From positions 1 through 64,000 of the forward strand of contig NZ_LWLB01000034.1 of the NCBI RefSeq assembly GCF_001905145.1: a stretch of 64,000 nucleotides of DNA, read 5' to 3'. The first letter of the stretch is position 1. Each line of letters opens with the position of its first letter. A model generated the notes under the pieces. That model worked only from the letters and a program-made list of their open reading frames with translations. It did not search any database and was not told where the DNA came from. Source of the stretch: Nocardiopsis sp. TSRI0078. Its GTDB lineage: Bacteria > Actinomycetota > Actinomycetes > Streptosporangiales > Streptosporangiaceae. The translations under genes were made by a program, and so were the position numbers. This document shows, piece by piece, positions 1 to 8,352 of the stretch.

Positions 1-798
1 ATCGAGGAGGTCGCCGCCACCAACCCCGACGCGGTCGCCAAGGTCGCCATCGACCCGCTGACCGGCGCCCCCGCCGACGTCGCCGCGAAGATCGTCAGGG
101 AGGGCAAGCTGCCCGAGGCCGCAGCCCAAGGCGCGGCCGAGATCATCTCCAAGCTGTGGGACGCCTTCGTCGGCAAGGACGCGACCCTGGTCGAGGTCAA
201 CCCCCTGATCCTGACCGCGGACGGCCGTGTGGTCGCCCTGGACGGCAAGGTCACCCTGGACGAGAACGCCGAGTTCCGCCAGGACCTGGAGAGCCTCACC
301 TTCGCCGCGGAGGGCGACCCGCTCGAGGTCGCCGCCAAGGCCAAGGGCCTGAACTACGTCAAGCTCGACGGCGAGGTCGGCGTCATCGGCAACGGCGCGG
401 GCCTGGTCATGTCCACCCTGGACGTGGTCGCCTACGCCGGTGAGAGCCACGGCGGCGCCAAGCCCGCCAACTTCCTGGACATCGGCGGCGGTGCCTCGGC
501 CGAGGTGATGGCCAACGGCCTGGAGATCATCCTGGGCGACCCCGCGGTCAGGAGCGTGTTCGTCAACGTCTTCGGCGGCATCACCGCCTGCGACGCCGTG
601 GCCAACGGCATCGTCCAGGCCCTGGAACTGCTGGAGAGCCGCGGCGAGGACGTCAGCAAGCCGCTGGTCGTCCGTCTGGACGGCAACAACGCCGAACTGG
701 GCCGTGAGATCCTCACCAAGCGCGCCCACCCGGCCGTGCGACAGGTCGACACGATGGACGGCGCCGCCGCACAGGCCGCCGAGCTCGCGGCGAAGTAG
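1..798 (+). CDS. sucC: Succinyl-CoA synthetase beta subunit (5' truncated)
   Basis: This is the C-terminal 265 residues of the beta subunit of succinyl-CoA synthetase, the TCA-cycle enzyme that makes succinate and a nucleoside triphosphate from succinyl-CoA together with SucD. The frame enters from the left edge, so most of the N-terminal ATP-grasp region is missing. Visible family landmarks are VEVNPL at about residues 64-69 of the visible part, LDIGGGAS near 159-166, and NVFGGITACDAVANGI near 189-204 in the CoA-ligase domain. The stop is followed after 13 bases by sucD, which implies one transcript. The identification is secure; the true start lies outside the window. Confidence 0.97.
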   Translation: MEEVAATNPDAVAKVAIDPLTGAPADVAAKIVREGKLPEAAAQGAAEIISKLWDAFVGKDATLVEVNPLILTADGRVVALDGKVTLDENAEFRQDLESLTFAAEGDPLEVAAKAKGLNYVKLDGEVGVIGNGAGLVMSTLDVVAYAGESHGGAKPANFLDIGGGASAEVMANGLEIILGDPAVRSVFVNVFGGITACDAVANGIVQALELLESRGEDVSKPLVVRLDGNNAELGREILTKRAHPAVRQVDTMDGAAAQAAELAAK

Positions 799-811
799 GG
801 AACACAACACC

Positions 812-1690
812 ATGGCTATCTTCCTGAACAAGGACAGCAAGGTACTCGTCCAGGGCATGACCGGCTCTGAGGGCACCAAGCACACCCGGCGCATGCTCGC
901 CTCGGGCACGCAGATCGTGGGCGGGGTCAACCCGCGCAAGGCGGGCCAGAGCGTGGACTTCGACGGCACCCAGGTGCCCGTCTACGGCTCGGTGGCCGAG
1001 GGCATGCGGGCCACCGGCGCCGACGTGACCGTGATCTTCGTGCCGCCCAGGTTCTGCAAGGACGCGGTCTTGGAGGCCGTCGACGCCGGCATCGGCCTGG
1101 CCGTGGTCATCACCGAGGGCATCCCGGTGCACGACACGGCCGCGTTCTGGGCCCACGCCCAGGCCACGGGCAACAGGACCCGCATCATCGGCCCGAACTG
1201 CCCGGGGCTGATCACGCCGGGCCAGTCGAACGCGGGCATCATCCCGGCCGACATCACCAAGCCGGGACGGATCGGTCTGGTGTCCAAGTCGGGCACGCTG
1301 ACGTACCAGATGATGTACGAGCTGCGTGACATCGGTTTCTCCTCGGCGGTGGGCATCGGTGGGGATCCGATCATCGGGACCACGCACATCGACGCGCTGG
1401 CCGCGTTCGAGGCCGATCCGGACACCGATGTGATCGTGATGATCGGTGAGATCGGTGGTGACGCCGAGGAGCGTGCGGCGGACTTCATCAGGGAGCACGT
1501 GTCCAAGCCGGTGGTGGGGTACGTGGCGGGCTTCACCGCTCCGGAGGGCAAGACGATGGGGCACGCGGGTGCCATCGTGTCGGGTTCCTCGGGTACGGCC
1601 GCGGCGAAGAAGGAGGCGTTGGAGGCCGTCGGCGTCAAGGTCGGCAAGACCCCCAGCGAAACCGCCCAGCTGGCGCGCGAGCTGTTCTAG
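812..1690 (+). CDS. sucD: Succinyl-CoA synthetase alpha subunit
   Basis: A 292-residue alpha subunit, the usual family length. It binds CoA in its N-terminal Rossmann domain and carries the phosphorylated histidine. The sequence shows VQGMTGSEGTKHTRRML near the start, IIGPNCPGLITPGQ in the middle, SKSGTLTYQM, and the C-terminal GHAGAIVSG segment with the active-site histidine. ATG at 812 was chosen because the conserved N-terminus MAIFLNKDSKVLVQG begins there; a longer upstream reading would run into sucC. It is transcribed with sucC and ends at a strong hairpin. Confidence 0.97.
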   Translation: MAIFLNKDSKVLVQGMTGSEGTKHTRRMLASGTQIVGGVNPRKAGQSVDFDGTQVPVYGSVAEGMRATGADVTVIFVPPRFCKDAVLEAVDAGIGLAVVITEGIPVHDTAAFWAHAQATGNRTRIIGPNCPGLITPGQSNAGIIPADITKPGRIGLVSKSGTLTYQMMYELRDIGFSSAVGIGGDPIIGTTHIDALAAFEADPDTDVIVMIGEIGGDAEERAADFIREHVSKPVVGYVAGFTAPEGKTMGHAGAIVSGSSGTAAAKKEALEAVGVKVGKTPSETAQLARELF

Positions 1691-1706
1691 CCCGCCCAAG
1701 GCGTTC

Positions 1707-1751
1707 CACAAGGCTCCGCCCCGCCGCATCGCGGTGGGGCGGAGCCTTGTG
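1707..1751. terminator. Hairpin terminator between sucD and a convergent gene
   Basis: A 16-bp perfect stem (1707-1722 with 1736-1751) closes a 13-base loop directly after sucD. The gene on the other strand ends at 1777, so the hairpin probably works for both directions. No long T-run follows, which is usual in very GC-rich actinomycetes. Confidence 0.8.
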
Positions 1752-1776
1752 TGCGTGCGGCCCCCTTTCGAGGGGC

Positions 1777-2271
1777 TCAGCCGCTGCCGAGCTCCCCGGG
1801 GTCGTCTCGGCGCCTGCGCACGACGGCGGCGGTGAGGCCGGGGCCCACGAGCAGGAGGAAGAACCCGAGGAAGACGGCGATGGCGGTGACATTGCCGGAC
1901 ATGATCGTGGGCACGCCCCACACGAAGAACAGGAAGCCGCCCCAGCCGATCATGGCGCCCAGATGGGGGCCGCGGTGCTTGCGGTCCACCTCACCGCCCT
2001 TGGAGGCGTCGCCCTCCACTGGCGCGGGTTCACGGGTGGCGGGCGCGGTGCCGGCGGTCCCGGTGACGAAGTCCGGGCGCAGCCGTGCCGGCAGGTCCTC
2101 GAAGAGCGGGACCAGGTCCAGGTTGGTGACGGCCTTCAGGGCAGCGGCCGAGCGGGCCTCGTGCTCGTCGAGGCCCAGTCGGCCCTCCTCCAGCGCGGTC
2201 CGCAGCTGTTCCAGCGCACGGTCGCGCTCGTCGTCGGAGACGCGGTAGCGGTCGGGTTCGGGACCTGCCAT
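1777..2271 (-). CDS. DUF1707 membrane protein
   Basis: A 164-residue protein. Residues about 10-55 (RVSDDERDRALEQL, then LEEGRLGLDEHEAR) match the DUF1707/SHOCT-like domain that is common in actinobacterial membrane proteins. A polar linker follows, then two hydrophobic segments near the C-terminus (MIGWGGFLFFVWGVP and the AVFLGFFLLLVGPGL region) that look like a helical hairpin, ending in an RRRR cytoplasmic-type tail. ATG at 2271 (MAGPEPDRYRVSD) is preferred to an ATG five codons upstream because it starts just before the domain. It is convergent with sucD and divergent from perM. The molecular function of the family is unknown. Confidence 0.8.
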   Translation of the reverse strand: MAGPEPDRYRVSDDERDRALEQLRTALEEGRLGLDEHEARSAAALKAVTNLDLVPLFEDLPARLRPDFVTGTAGTAPATREPAPVEGDASKGGEVDRKHRGPHLGAMIGWGGFLFFVWGVPTIMSGNVTAIAVFLGFFLLLVGPGLTAAVVRRRRDDPGELGSG

Positions 2272-2426
2272 GCGGGATCGTTCCATTCGGGGCGGGGGGC
2301 TGTGCCGGACTCACAGGGTACGACGGGGGCCGCACGGGTCCGGTTCCCCGCTTCCGGTGCGCACCGGCACGACACGCGCGGCCGTGGATGCCGCGGAGCA
2401 TTCCGGTCCCTGGCAGCATAAGTCGG

Positions 2427-4091
2427 GTGAGTACGCCAGGATCTCCCCCCGACCGCGGCCGTCCGTCCCAGCGCCCGCGGGCACGCGGCGCCGGAGTGCC
2501 CGGAGCCACCGCCGACATGCCCAGACCCCTCTACTCCACCGGCGGGATCGCCGCGGCCACGGCCGCGGGTCTGGGGCTGGCGGTGATCGTCACCCTGGCC
2601 ATCATCGGATGGGTGGCCGCGCCGCACGACGCCTTCGGCGAGGAGATCGCCGACATCCTCCAGAGCGCGGTCCTGGCCTGGCTGGTGGGCCACCACGTGT
2701 CGTTCTCGGTACCCGACGGACAGATCGCCCTGCTGCCGCTCGGCCTGGTCCTGCTTCCGGGGCTGCTGCTGTACCGGTCGGGGCGCTGGCTGGCGCGCTC
2801 CTGCTCGATCCCCCGCCTGCGGTACGTGTACCGGGCGGCGCTGGCCATCGCCGGGCCGTACGCGGCGATAGCGGGCACCCTGGCGCTGCTGGCGCGCACC
2901 GAGTCCGTCGAACCGAGCATGCCGCGCGCGCTGGTCATGGGGTTCGTGATCGCCTTCCTGTCCGGTGGTCTGGGGGTGCTGCGCCAGCTGATGCTCGACA
3001 AGGGGGTGACCGCCCGGGCCCTGCTGAACCTGATGCCCGCCCGGCCGAGGTCCCTGCTGGTGGGGACGCTCGTCTCCACGGGGACGCTCCTGCTGGGCGG
3101 CCTGCTGTTGTTCCTCGTGGCCCTGATGGTCGCTCTGCCCGAGGTGGTCGAGACGACGCGGACCCTGCGCCCGGGACTGGTGGGCGGCGCGCTGCTGCTG
3201 GTCGTCCAGTTGGCCTACCTGCCCAACGCCGTGGTGTTCTCGGTGTGCTACGCGCTGGGCCCGGGGTTCGCGGTGGGGACGGGGACCGTCGTCGCGCCGA
3301 CGGGGGTGTCGACGGGTGCCCTGCCGATGCTGCCGATGCTGGCCGCGCTGCCCGAGAACGGGGCCGCCCCGGCGGCGTCCCTGGTAGCGCTCGCGGTGCC
3401 GTTCGTGGCGGGGGCGACGGGCGGTGTGCTGACCCAGCGCAGCGCGCCCGACGTGGTCAGCGAGGCGGCTCCGCTGTGGGGCTTCGTGTGCGGGGTGACC
3501 ACGGGGATACTGTGCGCGGCCCTGGCCGAGGTGGCCGGGGGGCCGCTCGGCGGCGAGAGGCTGAGCGAGGTGGGTCCGTCCGCATGGCAGGTGGGCCTGG
3601 TCGCCGCCCTGGAGGTGGGCGTGGCGGCCGCCGTCGCCGCGTGGGCGGCGCACTGGTGGCACACACGCGGGCAGCGCCCGGTACGGCCGCGCCCAGCCCC
3701 CAAGAGGAGGCCCGAGCCCCGTCCGGAGCCGAAGCCCCGTCCGGAGCCGAAGCCCCGCCCGGAAGCGGAGCTTCCTCCGGACGTGCCGGTCGGGGAGGGG
3801 CTGGCCACGGTGACGCCGCTGCGCCGCCGCCAGGACGGGGAGCCCTCGCCCTCTCCGGACGAGGACGGCCGGGAGGACACCGAGAGGACGGACCGGTCCG
3901 CCGAGCGGGCGGCGCGCAGGCAGGCCCGCCGGGAACTGCGGGAGCGAAAGCGCGAGGAGCGCAGGGCACGACGCGCCGAGGGCGGCGACCGCTGGTGGCG
4001 CCGCGGGCCCGTCGAGGACGAGGATTCCGAGGAGCTGTACGGGATCACCTACGAGGCCGCCCCCGAGGAAACCGACGCCCCCAGGAGCTGA
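2427..4091 (+). CDS. PerM-like cell division membrane protein (DUF6350)
   Basis: A polytopic membrane protein of about 554 residues with ten or more hydrophobic segments over the first 430 residues. The C-terminal tail is charged and carries Pro-Arg-Glu repeats (PRPEPKPRPEPKPRPEA) and then a basic stretch. Composition and position directly downstream of sucCD match the actinobacterial DUF6350/PerM family, which has been linked to cell division and envelope integrity in mycobacteria. GTG at 2427 (reading MSTPGSPP) is my preferred start; ATG at 2388 and ATG at 2517 are in frame and cannot be excluded because none has a strong ribosome site. In relatives purN-purH commonly follows; here a small gene and mfd follow instead. 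Confidence 0.75.
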   Translation: MSTPGSPPDRGRPSQRPRARGAGVPGATADMPRPLYSTGGIAAATAAGLGLAVIVTLAIIGWVAAPHDAFGEEIADILQSAVLAWLVGHHVSFSVPDGQIALLPLGLVLLPGLLLYRSGRWLARSCSIPRLRYVYRAALAIAGPYAAIAGTLALLARTESVEPSMPRALVMGFVIAFLSGGLGVLRQLMLDKGVTARALLNLMPARPRSLLVGTLVSTGTLLLGGLLLFLVALMVALPEVVETTRTLRPGLVGGALLLVVQLAYLPNAVVFSVCYALGPGFAVGTGTVVAPTGVSTGALPMLPMLAALPENGAAPAASLVALAVPFVAGATGGVLTQRSAPDVVSEAAPLWGFVCGVTTGILCAALAEVAGGPLGGERLSEVGPSAWQVGLVAALEVGVAAAVAAWAAHWWHTRGQRPVRPRPAPKRRPEPRPEPKPRPEPKPRPEAELPPDVPVGEGLATVTPLRRRQDGEPSPSPDEDGREDTERTDRSAERAARRQARRELRERKREERRARRAEGGDRWWRRGPVEDEDSEELYGITYEAAPEETDAPRS

Positions 4092-4096
4092 CCGGG

Positions 4097-4366
4097 ATGG
4101 GAGCCGCAGAGCGACTCGGGACCGGAAGGGGCGCTTCTGCAGGAGGCGGTCCGGAGCCGGTTGCGGGACGGGGGTACGGGGCGGTGGCTGTGCACGGCGG
4201 TTCGGGAGCTCGAAGGTACGGAACAGCAGCCGACCTGTTGGCGCTACTGCGGGCGGTGCGTTCCGCGGTGCCCGTCGTGGAGAACGACCGTCACGTGTAC
4301 GCCCCCGCACGTGACGGAGAGTCCTGCGACCTCCTGGACGGGCTCATAGCGCGGCTGGAGGCCTGA
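4097..4366 (+). CDS. Small protein of unknown function
   Basis: An open frame of 89 codons begins 5 bases after perM and ends just before a strong hairpin. I do not recognise it. The first half is glycine-rich and looks non-conserved. The second half reads like a real small helical domain (LLALLRAVRSAVPVV, then ESCDLLDGLIARLEA) with a single cysteine. GC-rich third positions and placement between perM and the terminator support it as a coding tail of the perM transcript. An internal GTG start, giving about 60 residues, is equally possible. Confidence 0.45.
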   Translation: MGAAERLGTGRGASAGGGPEPVAGRGYGAVAVHGGSGARRYGTAADLLALLRAVRSAVPVVENDRHVYAPARDGESCDLLDGLIARLEA

Positions 4367-4370
4367 CAGG

Positions 4371-4410
4371 CGTAAGGGCCGCCCCGAAGGATTCCGGGGC
4401 GGCCCTTACG
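4371..4410. terminator. Bidirectional hairpin terminator between perM operon and mfd
   Basis: A perfect 16-bp stem (4371-4386 with 4395-4410) with an 8-base loop sits between the small gene ending at 4366 and the mfd stop at 4423, so it can end transcription from both sides. Confidence 0.85.
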
Positions 4411-4422
4411 TGCCCGGTGCCG

Positions 4423-7400
4423 TCAGCCCTCCTTGGGCGCGGTCCTGCGCCTGGCGGGCTCGAAGACGGCGTTGACCAGGTCGGTGCACCACTTGAGCAG
4501 TTCCAGGTCGCGCAGCGGTTTGCCCCCGAGGCCGCCCGACTTGGGGACCGGGACCAGCAGGGTCTTCGCGGCCTCCTTGCGGATGGACTTGGGGTACAGC
4601 CGCCGCAGCCGAAGCTCCTGCGACTCGCGCAGCTCCACGGGGGCGAAGCGGATCTGGTTGCCCTGCATCACCACGTCGGAGAGCCCCGCCGACTTGGCCA
4701 GCACCCGGAACCGGGCCACGGCCATGAGGTTGTCCACCGGCTCGGGCGGCGTGCCGTACCGGTCGGTGAGCTCCTCGTAGGCGGCGAGGATGTCCTCCTC
4801 GCTGGTGACGCTGGCGATGCGCTTGTAGGACTGCAGCCGCAGCCGCTCACCCGGCACGTAGTCGTGCGGGATGTGCGCGTTGATGGGCAGCTCGACCTTG
4901 GTCTCGATCTCCTCGGCCGCGTCCGGGTCGCCCTTGAGCTCGGCCACCGCCTCACCCACCATGCGCACGTACAGGTCGAAGCCCACGCCCGCGATGGTCC
5001 CGGACTGCTCCGCGCCCAGGATGTTGCCCGCGCCCCGGATCTCCAGGTCCTTCATCGCCACGTACATGCCCGCGCCCGTCTCGGTGTGCTGGGCCACGGT
5101 GGCCAGCCGCTCGTAGGCGGTCTCGGTGAGCGGCCTCTCCGGCGGGTACAGGAAGTAGGCGTAGGCGCGCTCGCGCCCGCGGCCCACCCGGCCGCGCAGC
5201 TGGTGCAGCTGCGACAGGCCGTAGGTGTCGGCGCGGTCGATGATCAGGGTGTTGGCGTTGGGCACGTCCAGGCCGGACTCGACGATGGTCGTGGAGACCA
5301 GCACGTCGAAGTTCTTCTCCCAGAAGTCGACCATCACCTTCTCGAGCTGCTGCTCGTTCATCTGGCCGTGCGCGAAGGCCACCCGCGCCTCGGGCACCAG
5401 GCGCTTGATGCTCGCCGCCACCTTGTCGATGGAGGCCACCCGGTTGTGCACGAAGAAGACCTGTCCCTCGCGCATCAACTCGCGGCGGATCGCGGCGGCG
5501 ATCTGCTTGTCCTCGTAGGGCCCCACGAAGGTGAGCACCGGGTGGCGCTCCTCGGGCGGGGTGAGGATCGTGGTCATCTCGCGGATGCCGGTCAGACCCA
5601 TCTCCAGGGTGCGCGGGATGGGCGTGGCCGACATCGCCAGCACGTCCACCTGGGTGCGCAGCCGCTTGAGCGCTTCCTTATGCTCCACACCGAAGCGTTG
5701 CTCCTCGTCGACGATCACCAGGCCCAGGTCCTTGAAGCGGGTCTCCGACGACAGCAGCCGGTGCGTGCCGATGACGATGTCCACCTCGCCGCTGCGCAGG
5801 CCCTCCCGGGTCAGCTCCACCTCGCCGTCGGTCTGGAACCGCGACATGGGCCTGACCGTGACCGGGAACGACGCGTACCGCTCGGTGAACGTGGACATGT
5901 GCTGCTGCACCAGCAGGGTGGTGGGCACCAGCACCGCGACCTGCTTGCCGTCCTGCACCGCCTTGAACGCGGCGCGCACCGCCACCTCGGTCTTGCCGTA
6001 GCCCACGTCACCGCAGATCAGCCGGTCCATCGGGACCGACTTGGACATGTCCTTCTTGACCTCTTCGATGGCGGCGAGCTGGTCGGGCGTCTCCACGTAG
6101 GGGAACGCGTCCTCCAGTTCGCGCTGCCAGGGGGTGTCGGGGCCGAACGCGTGGCCGGGGGAGGCCTGCCGGGCCGAGTACAGCCGGATGAGGTCGCCCG
6201 CGATCTCCCGGACCACCTTGCGGGCGCGGCTCTTGGCCCTGCTCCACTCGGCGCCGCCCATCTTGGACAGCGTGGGCGCCTCGCCGCCCACGTACCGGGT
6301 GACCTCGCCCAGCTGCTCGGTGGGCACGAACAGGCGGTCTCCCGGCTGACCGCGTTTGGAGGGCGCGTACTCGATGAGCAGGTACTCACGGGTGGCGCCC
6401 TGCACCTGGCGGCTGACCATCTCCAGGTAGCGGCCCACGCCGTGCTGTTCGTGCACGACGTAGTCGCCCGGCTTGAGCTGCAGCGGATCCACCGTGCCCC
6501 GCCGCCTGCTCGGCATCCGGCGCATGTCGCGGGTGGAGGACTTCTGCCCGGCCAGGTCGGTCTCGGTGAGCACCACCGTGTGCACCGAGCGCAGCAGGAA
6601 CCCGTGGTCGACCAGTCCGGTGGTGACCGTGGCGACCGCGGGCCTGGGCCGGTCGTCCAGGTCGGTGGTCAGGGTGGCGCCCAGCCCGGCGTCGCGCAGC
6701 ATCGCCACCAGGCGCTCGGCGGGTCCGTGCCCCTGGGTGACCAGCACGACGCTCCAGTTGTCGTGCAGCCAGCCCTTGATGTCGGCCAGGGCCCGCTCGG
6801 TGTCGCCCCGGTAGGTGTCGGCGGCCACCGCGCCGACGACGACGGAGTCGTCCTCCTCGCCGGCGCCGCCGTCCCCGCCCGCGGTGAACGGGGTCAGCCC
6901 CCACCAGGGCAGGCCCATCTCGGAGGCGGTGGAGCGCAGCTCGGAGATGGACATGTAGGCGGACTCGCCCAGGTCGATGGGCGCCTCACCGCCGGAGGCG
7001 GCGTTGATCCAGGACGCGTCGAGGAACTCGGCGCTGGTGGCCTCCAGCTCCACGGCGCGGGTGCGGATGCGCTCGGGGTCGCAGCCCACCACCATCGCGC
7101 CCTCGGGCAGGTAGGTGAAGAAGGGCTCCATGCGTTCGGCGAGCACCGGCGCGAACGCCTCCATGCCCTCCACCGACACGCCGTCGGCGATCTTGTGCAG
7201 GGTCTCGGCCAGGGAGGGGTGCTCCTCGGCCAGCGCCCGCGCGCGCTCGCGCACGGTGTCGGTGAGCAGCAGCTCCCGGCAGGGCGGTGCGAACAGCCCG
7301 GAGGCCGCGCTGGTGCGCGGGCCGCCCTCGCCACCCTCGCCGGGGCCGATGGAGCGCTGGTCGGCGACCTGGAAGTAGCGGATGTCCTCGACGGTGTCGC

Positions 7401-8031
7401 CCCAGAACTCCAGCCGCAGCGGGTGCTCCTCGGTGGGCGGGAACACGTCCAGGATGCCGCCGCGCACGGCCATGTCTCCGCGCTTTTCGACCAGGTCCAC
7501 ACGGGCGTAGCCGGTGTTGGCCAGGGCGGTGACCACGTCCTCCAGGGGCGTCTCGTCGCCGGGGCGGATGCGCACCGGCTCCAGGTCGCCCAGGCCGGCC
7601 ACCAGCGGCTGCAGAACGCTGCGCACGGGGGCCACGACCACCCGCAGCGGGCTGGTCAGCGGATCGGAGGGGTCGGGGTGGGCGAGGCGGCGCAGCACGG
7701 CCAGCCTCTGCCCGACGGTGTCCGAGCGGGGGGAGAGCCGCTCGTGCGGCAGGGTCTCCCACGCGGGGAAGAGCGCCACCGAGTCCTCGGGCAGCAGGGA
7801 GCCCAGCGCGTCGGTCAGGTCGGCGGCCTCGCGCTCGGTGGCGGTGACGGCGAGCACGGTCCGCTGCGCGCCCACGGGCGCGTCCGCGGCCAGTGCCCCC
7901 ACCATGAAGGGGCGCAGTGCCGCCGGGGCGACGAGGTCGAGGTGGGGATCGCGGCCGCCCCGGGCGGCCTCGATCGCGGTGTGCAGCGCCGGGTCCCTGG
8001 AGACGTCGGCGAGAAGTCCAATGAGGCTCAT
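4423..8031 (-). CDS. mfd: Transcription-repair coupling factor Mfd
   Basis: A 1202-residue superfamily 2 translocase that frees RNA polymerase stalled at DNA lesions and recruits UvrA. The N-terminal part has the UvrB-like region (RGGILDVFPPTEEHPLR and LEFWGDTVEDIRYF). The middle has the polymerase-interacting region (GDYVVHEQHGVGRY). The motor carries Walker A GDVGYGKTEVA near residue 675, the DEEQRFG box near 775, SATPIPRTLEMGL, and the RGRVGRG arginine-finger motif. The C-terminus has the TRCF domain. Length is normal and all motor motifs are intact. The upstream spacer to the divergent sulfur gene is 321 bp. Confidence 0.97.
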   Translation of the reverse strand: MSLIGLLADVSRDPALHTAIEAARGGRDPHLDLVAPAALRPFMVGALAADAPVGAQRTVLAVTATEREAADLTDALGSLLPEDSVALFPAWETLPHERLSPRSDTVGQRLAVLRRLAHPDPSDPLTSPLRVVVAPVRSVLQPLVAGLGDLEPVRIRPGDETPLEDVVTALANTGYARVDLVEKRGDMAVRGGILDVFPPTEEHPLRLEFWGDTVEDIRYFQVADQRSIGPGEGGEGGPRTSAASGLFAPPCRELLLTDTVRERARALAEEHPSLAETLHKIADGVSVEGMEAFAPVLAERMEPFFTYLPEGAMVVGCDPERIRTRAVELEATSAEFLDASWINAASGGEAPIDLGESAYMSISELRSTASEMGLPWWGLTPFTAGGDGGAGEEDDSVVVGAVAADTYRGDTERALADIKGWLHDNWSVVLVTQGHGPAERLVAMLRDAGLGATLTTDLDDRPRPAVATVTTGLVDHGFLLRSVHTVVLTETDLAGQKSSTRDMRRMPSRRRGTVDPLQLKPGDYVVHEQHGVGRYLEMVSRQVQGATREYLLIEYAPSKRGQPGDRLFVPTEQLGEVTRYVGGEAPTLSKMGGAEWSRAKSRARKVVREIAGDLIRLYSARQASPGHAFGPDTPWQRELEDAFPYVETPDQLAAIEEVKKDMSKSVPMDRLICGDVGYGKTEVAVRAAFKAVQDGKQVAVLVPTTLLVQQHMSTFTERYASFPVTVRPMSRFQTDGEVELTREGLRSGEVDIVIGTHRLLSSETRFKDLGLVIVDEEQRFGVEHKEALKRLRTQVDVLAMSATPIPRTLEMGLTGIREMTTILTPPEERHPVLTFVGPYEDKQIAAAIRRELMREGQVFFVHNRVASIDKVAASIKRLVPEARVAFAHGQMNEQQLEKVMVDFWEKNFDVLVSTTIVESGLDVPNANTLIIDRADTYGLSQLHQLRGRVGRGRERAYAYFLYPPERPLTETAYERLATVAQHTETGAGMYVAMKDLEIRGAGNILGAEQSGTIAGVGFDLYVRMVGEAVAELKGDPDAAEEIETKVELPINAHIPHDYVPGERLRLQSYKRIASVTSEEDILAAYEELTDRYGTPPEPVDNLMAVARFRVLAKSAGLSDVVMQGNQIRFAPVELRESQELRLRRLYPKSIRKEAAKTLLVPVPKSGGLGGKPLRDLELLKWCTDLVNAVFEPARRRTAPKEG

Positions 8032-8352
8032 AGCACCAGAAAGTGGAAGTGGTCCGGATCAGGCGGTGGTGGTCGCGGCCCGCGCGGTGACAGAGGCGGC
8101 TGCGGAAGGTGGACGCCCGGCACCTCTCAGACTATCGAGTCCGACGGATCCGCGCGGGTGGGGTGTGGACAACCGACGACACGGCGGACCCGGGCCGTCC
8201 GCGTCCCGGCCCGGATGCGGGCGGCGGCGCGCACTGGGTAAAACCGCTCCCGAACTGCTTCTATTCCGTTCGTGGAGGTGCGGGCCGGGGGCACCCGGTG
8301 CTTCGGGCATACGCTGGGTGCGTTGCCCGGACCCCCGTAGGAGAGGAACCGC
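8032..8352. other. 321-bp divergent intergenic region (mfd / APS kinase fusion)
   Basis: The spacer carries the start regions of two divergent genes. I see no conserved RNA or coding signal in it. A possible -10-like patch (CATACGCT) lies about 35 bases before the GTG at 8353, next to the ribosome site AGGAGAGG. Nothing else can be assigned. Confidence 0.4.

Noticed and set aside
4417..8241. Very long open frame on the strand opposite mfd (over 1200 codons)
   Set aside because: It mirrors mfd codon positions, has low-complexity Gly/Arg/His-rich composition and no domain. In very GC-rich DNA the antisense frame of a long gene often stays open.
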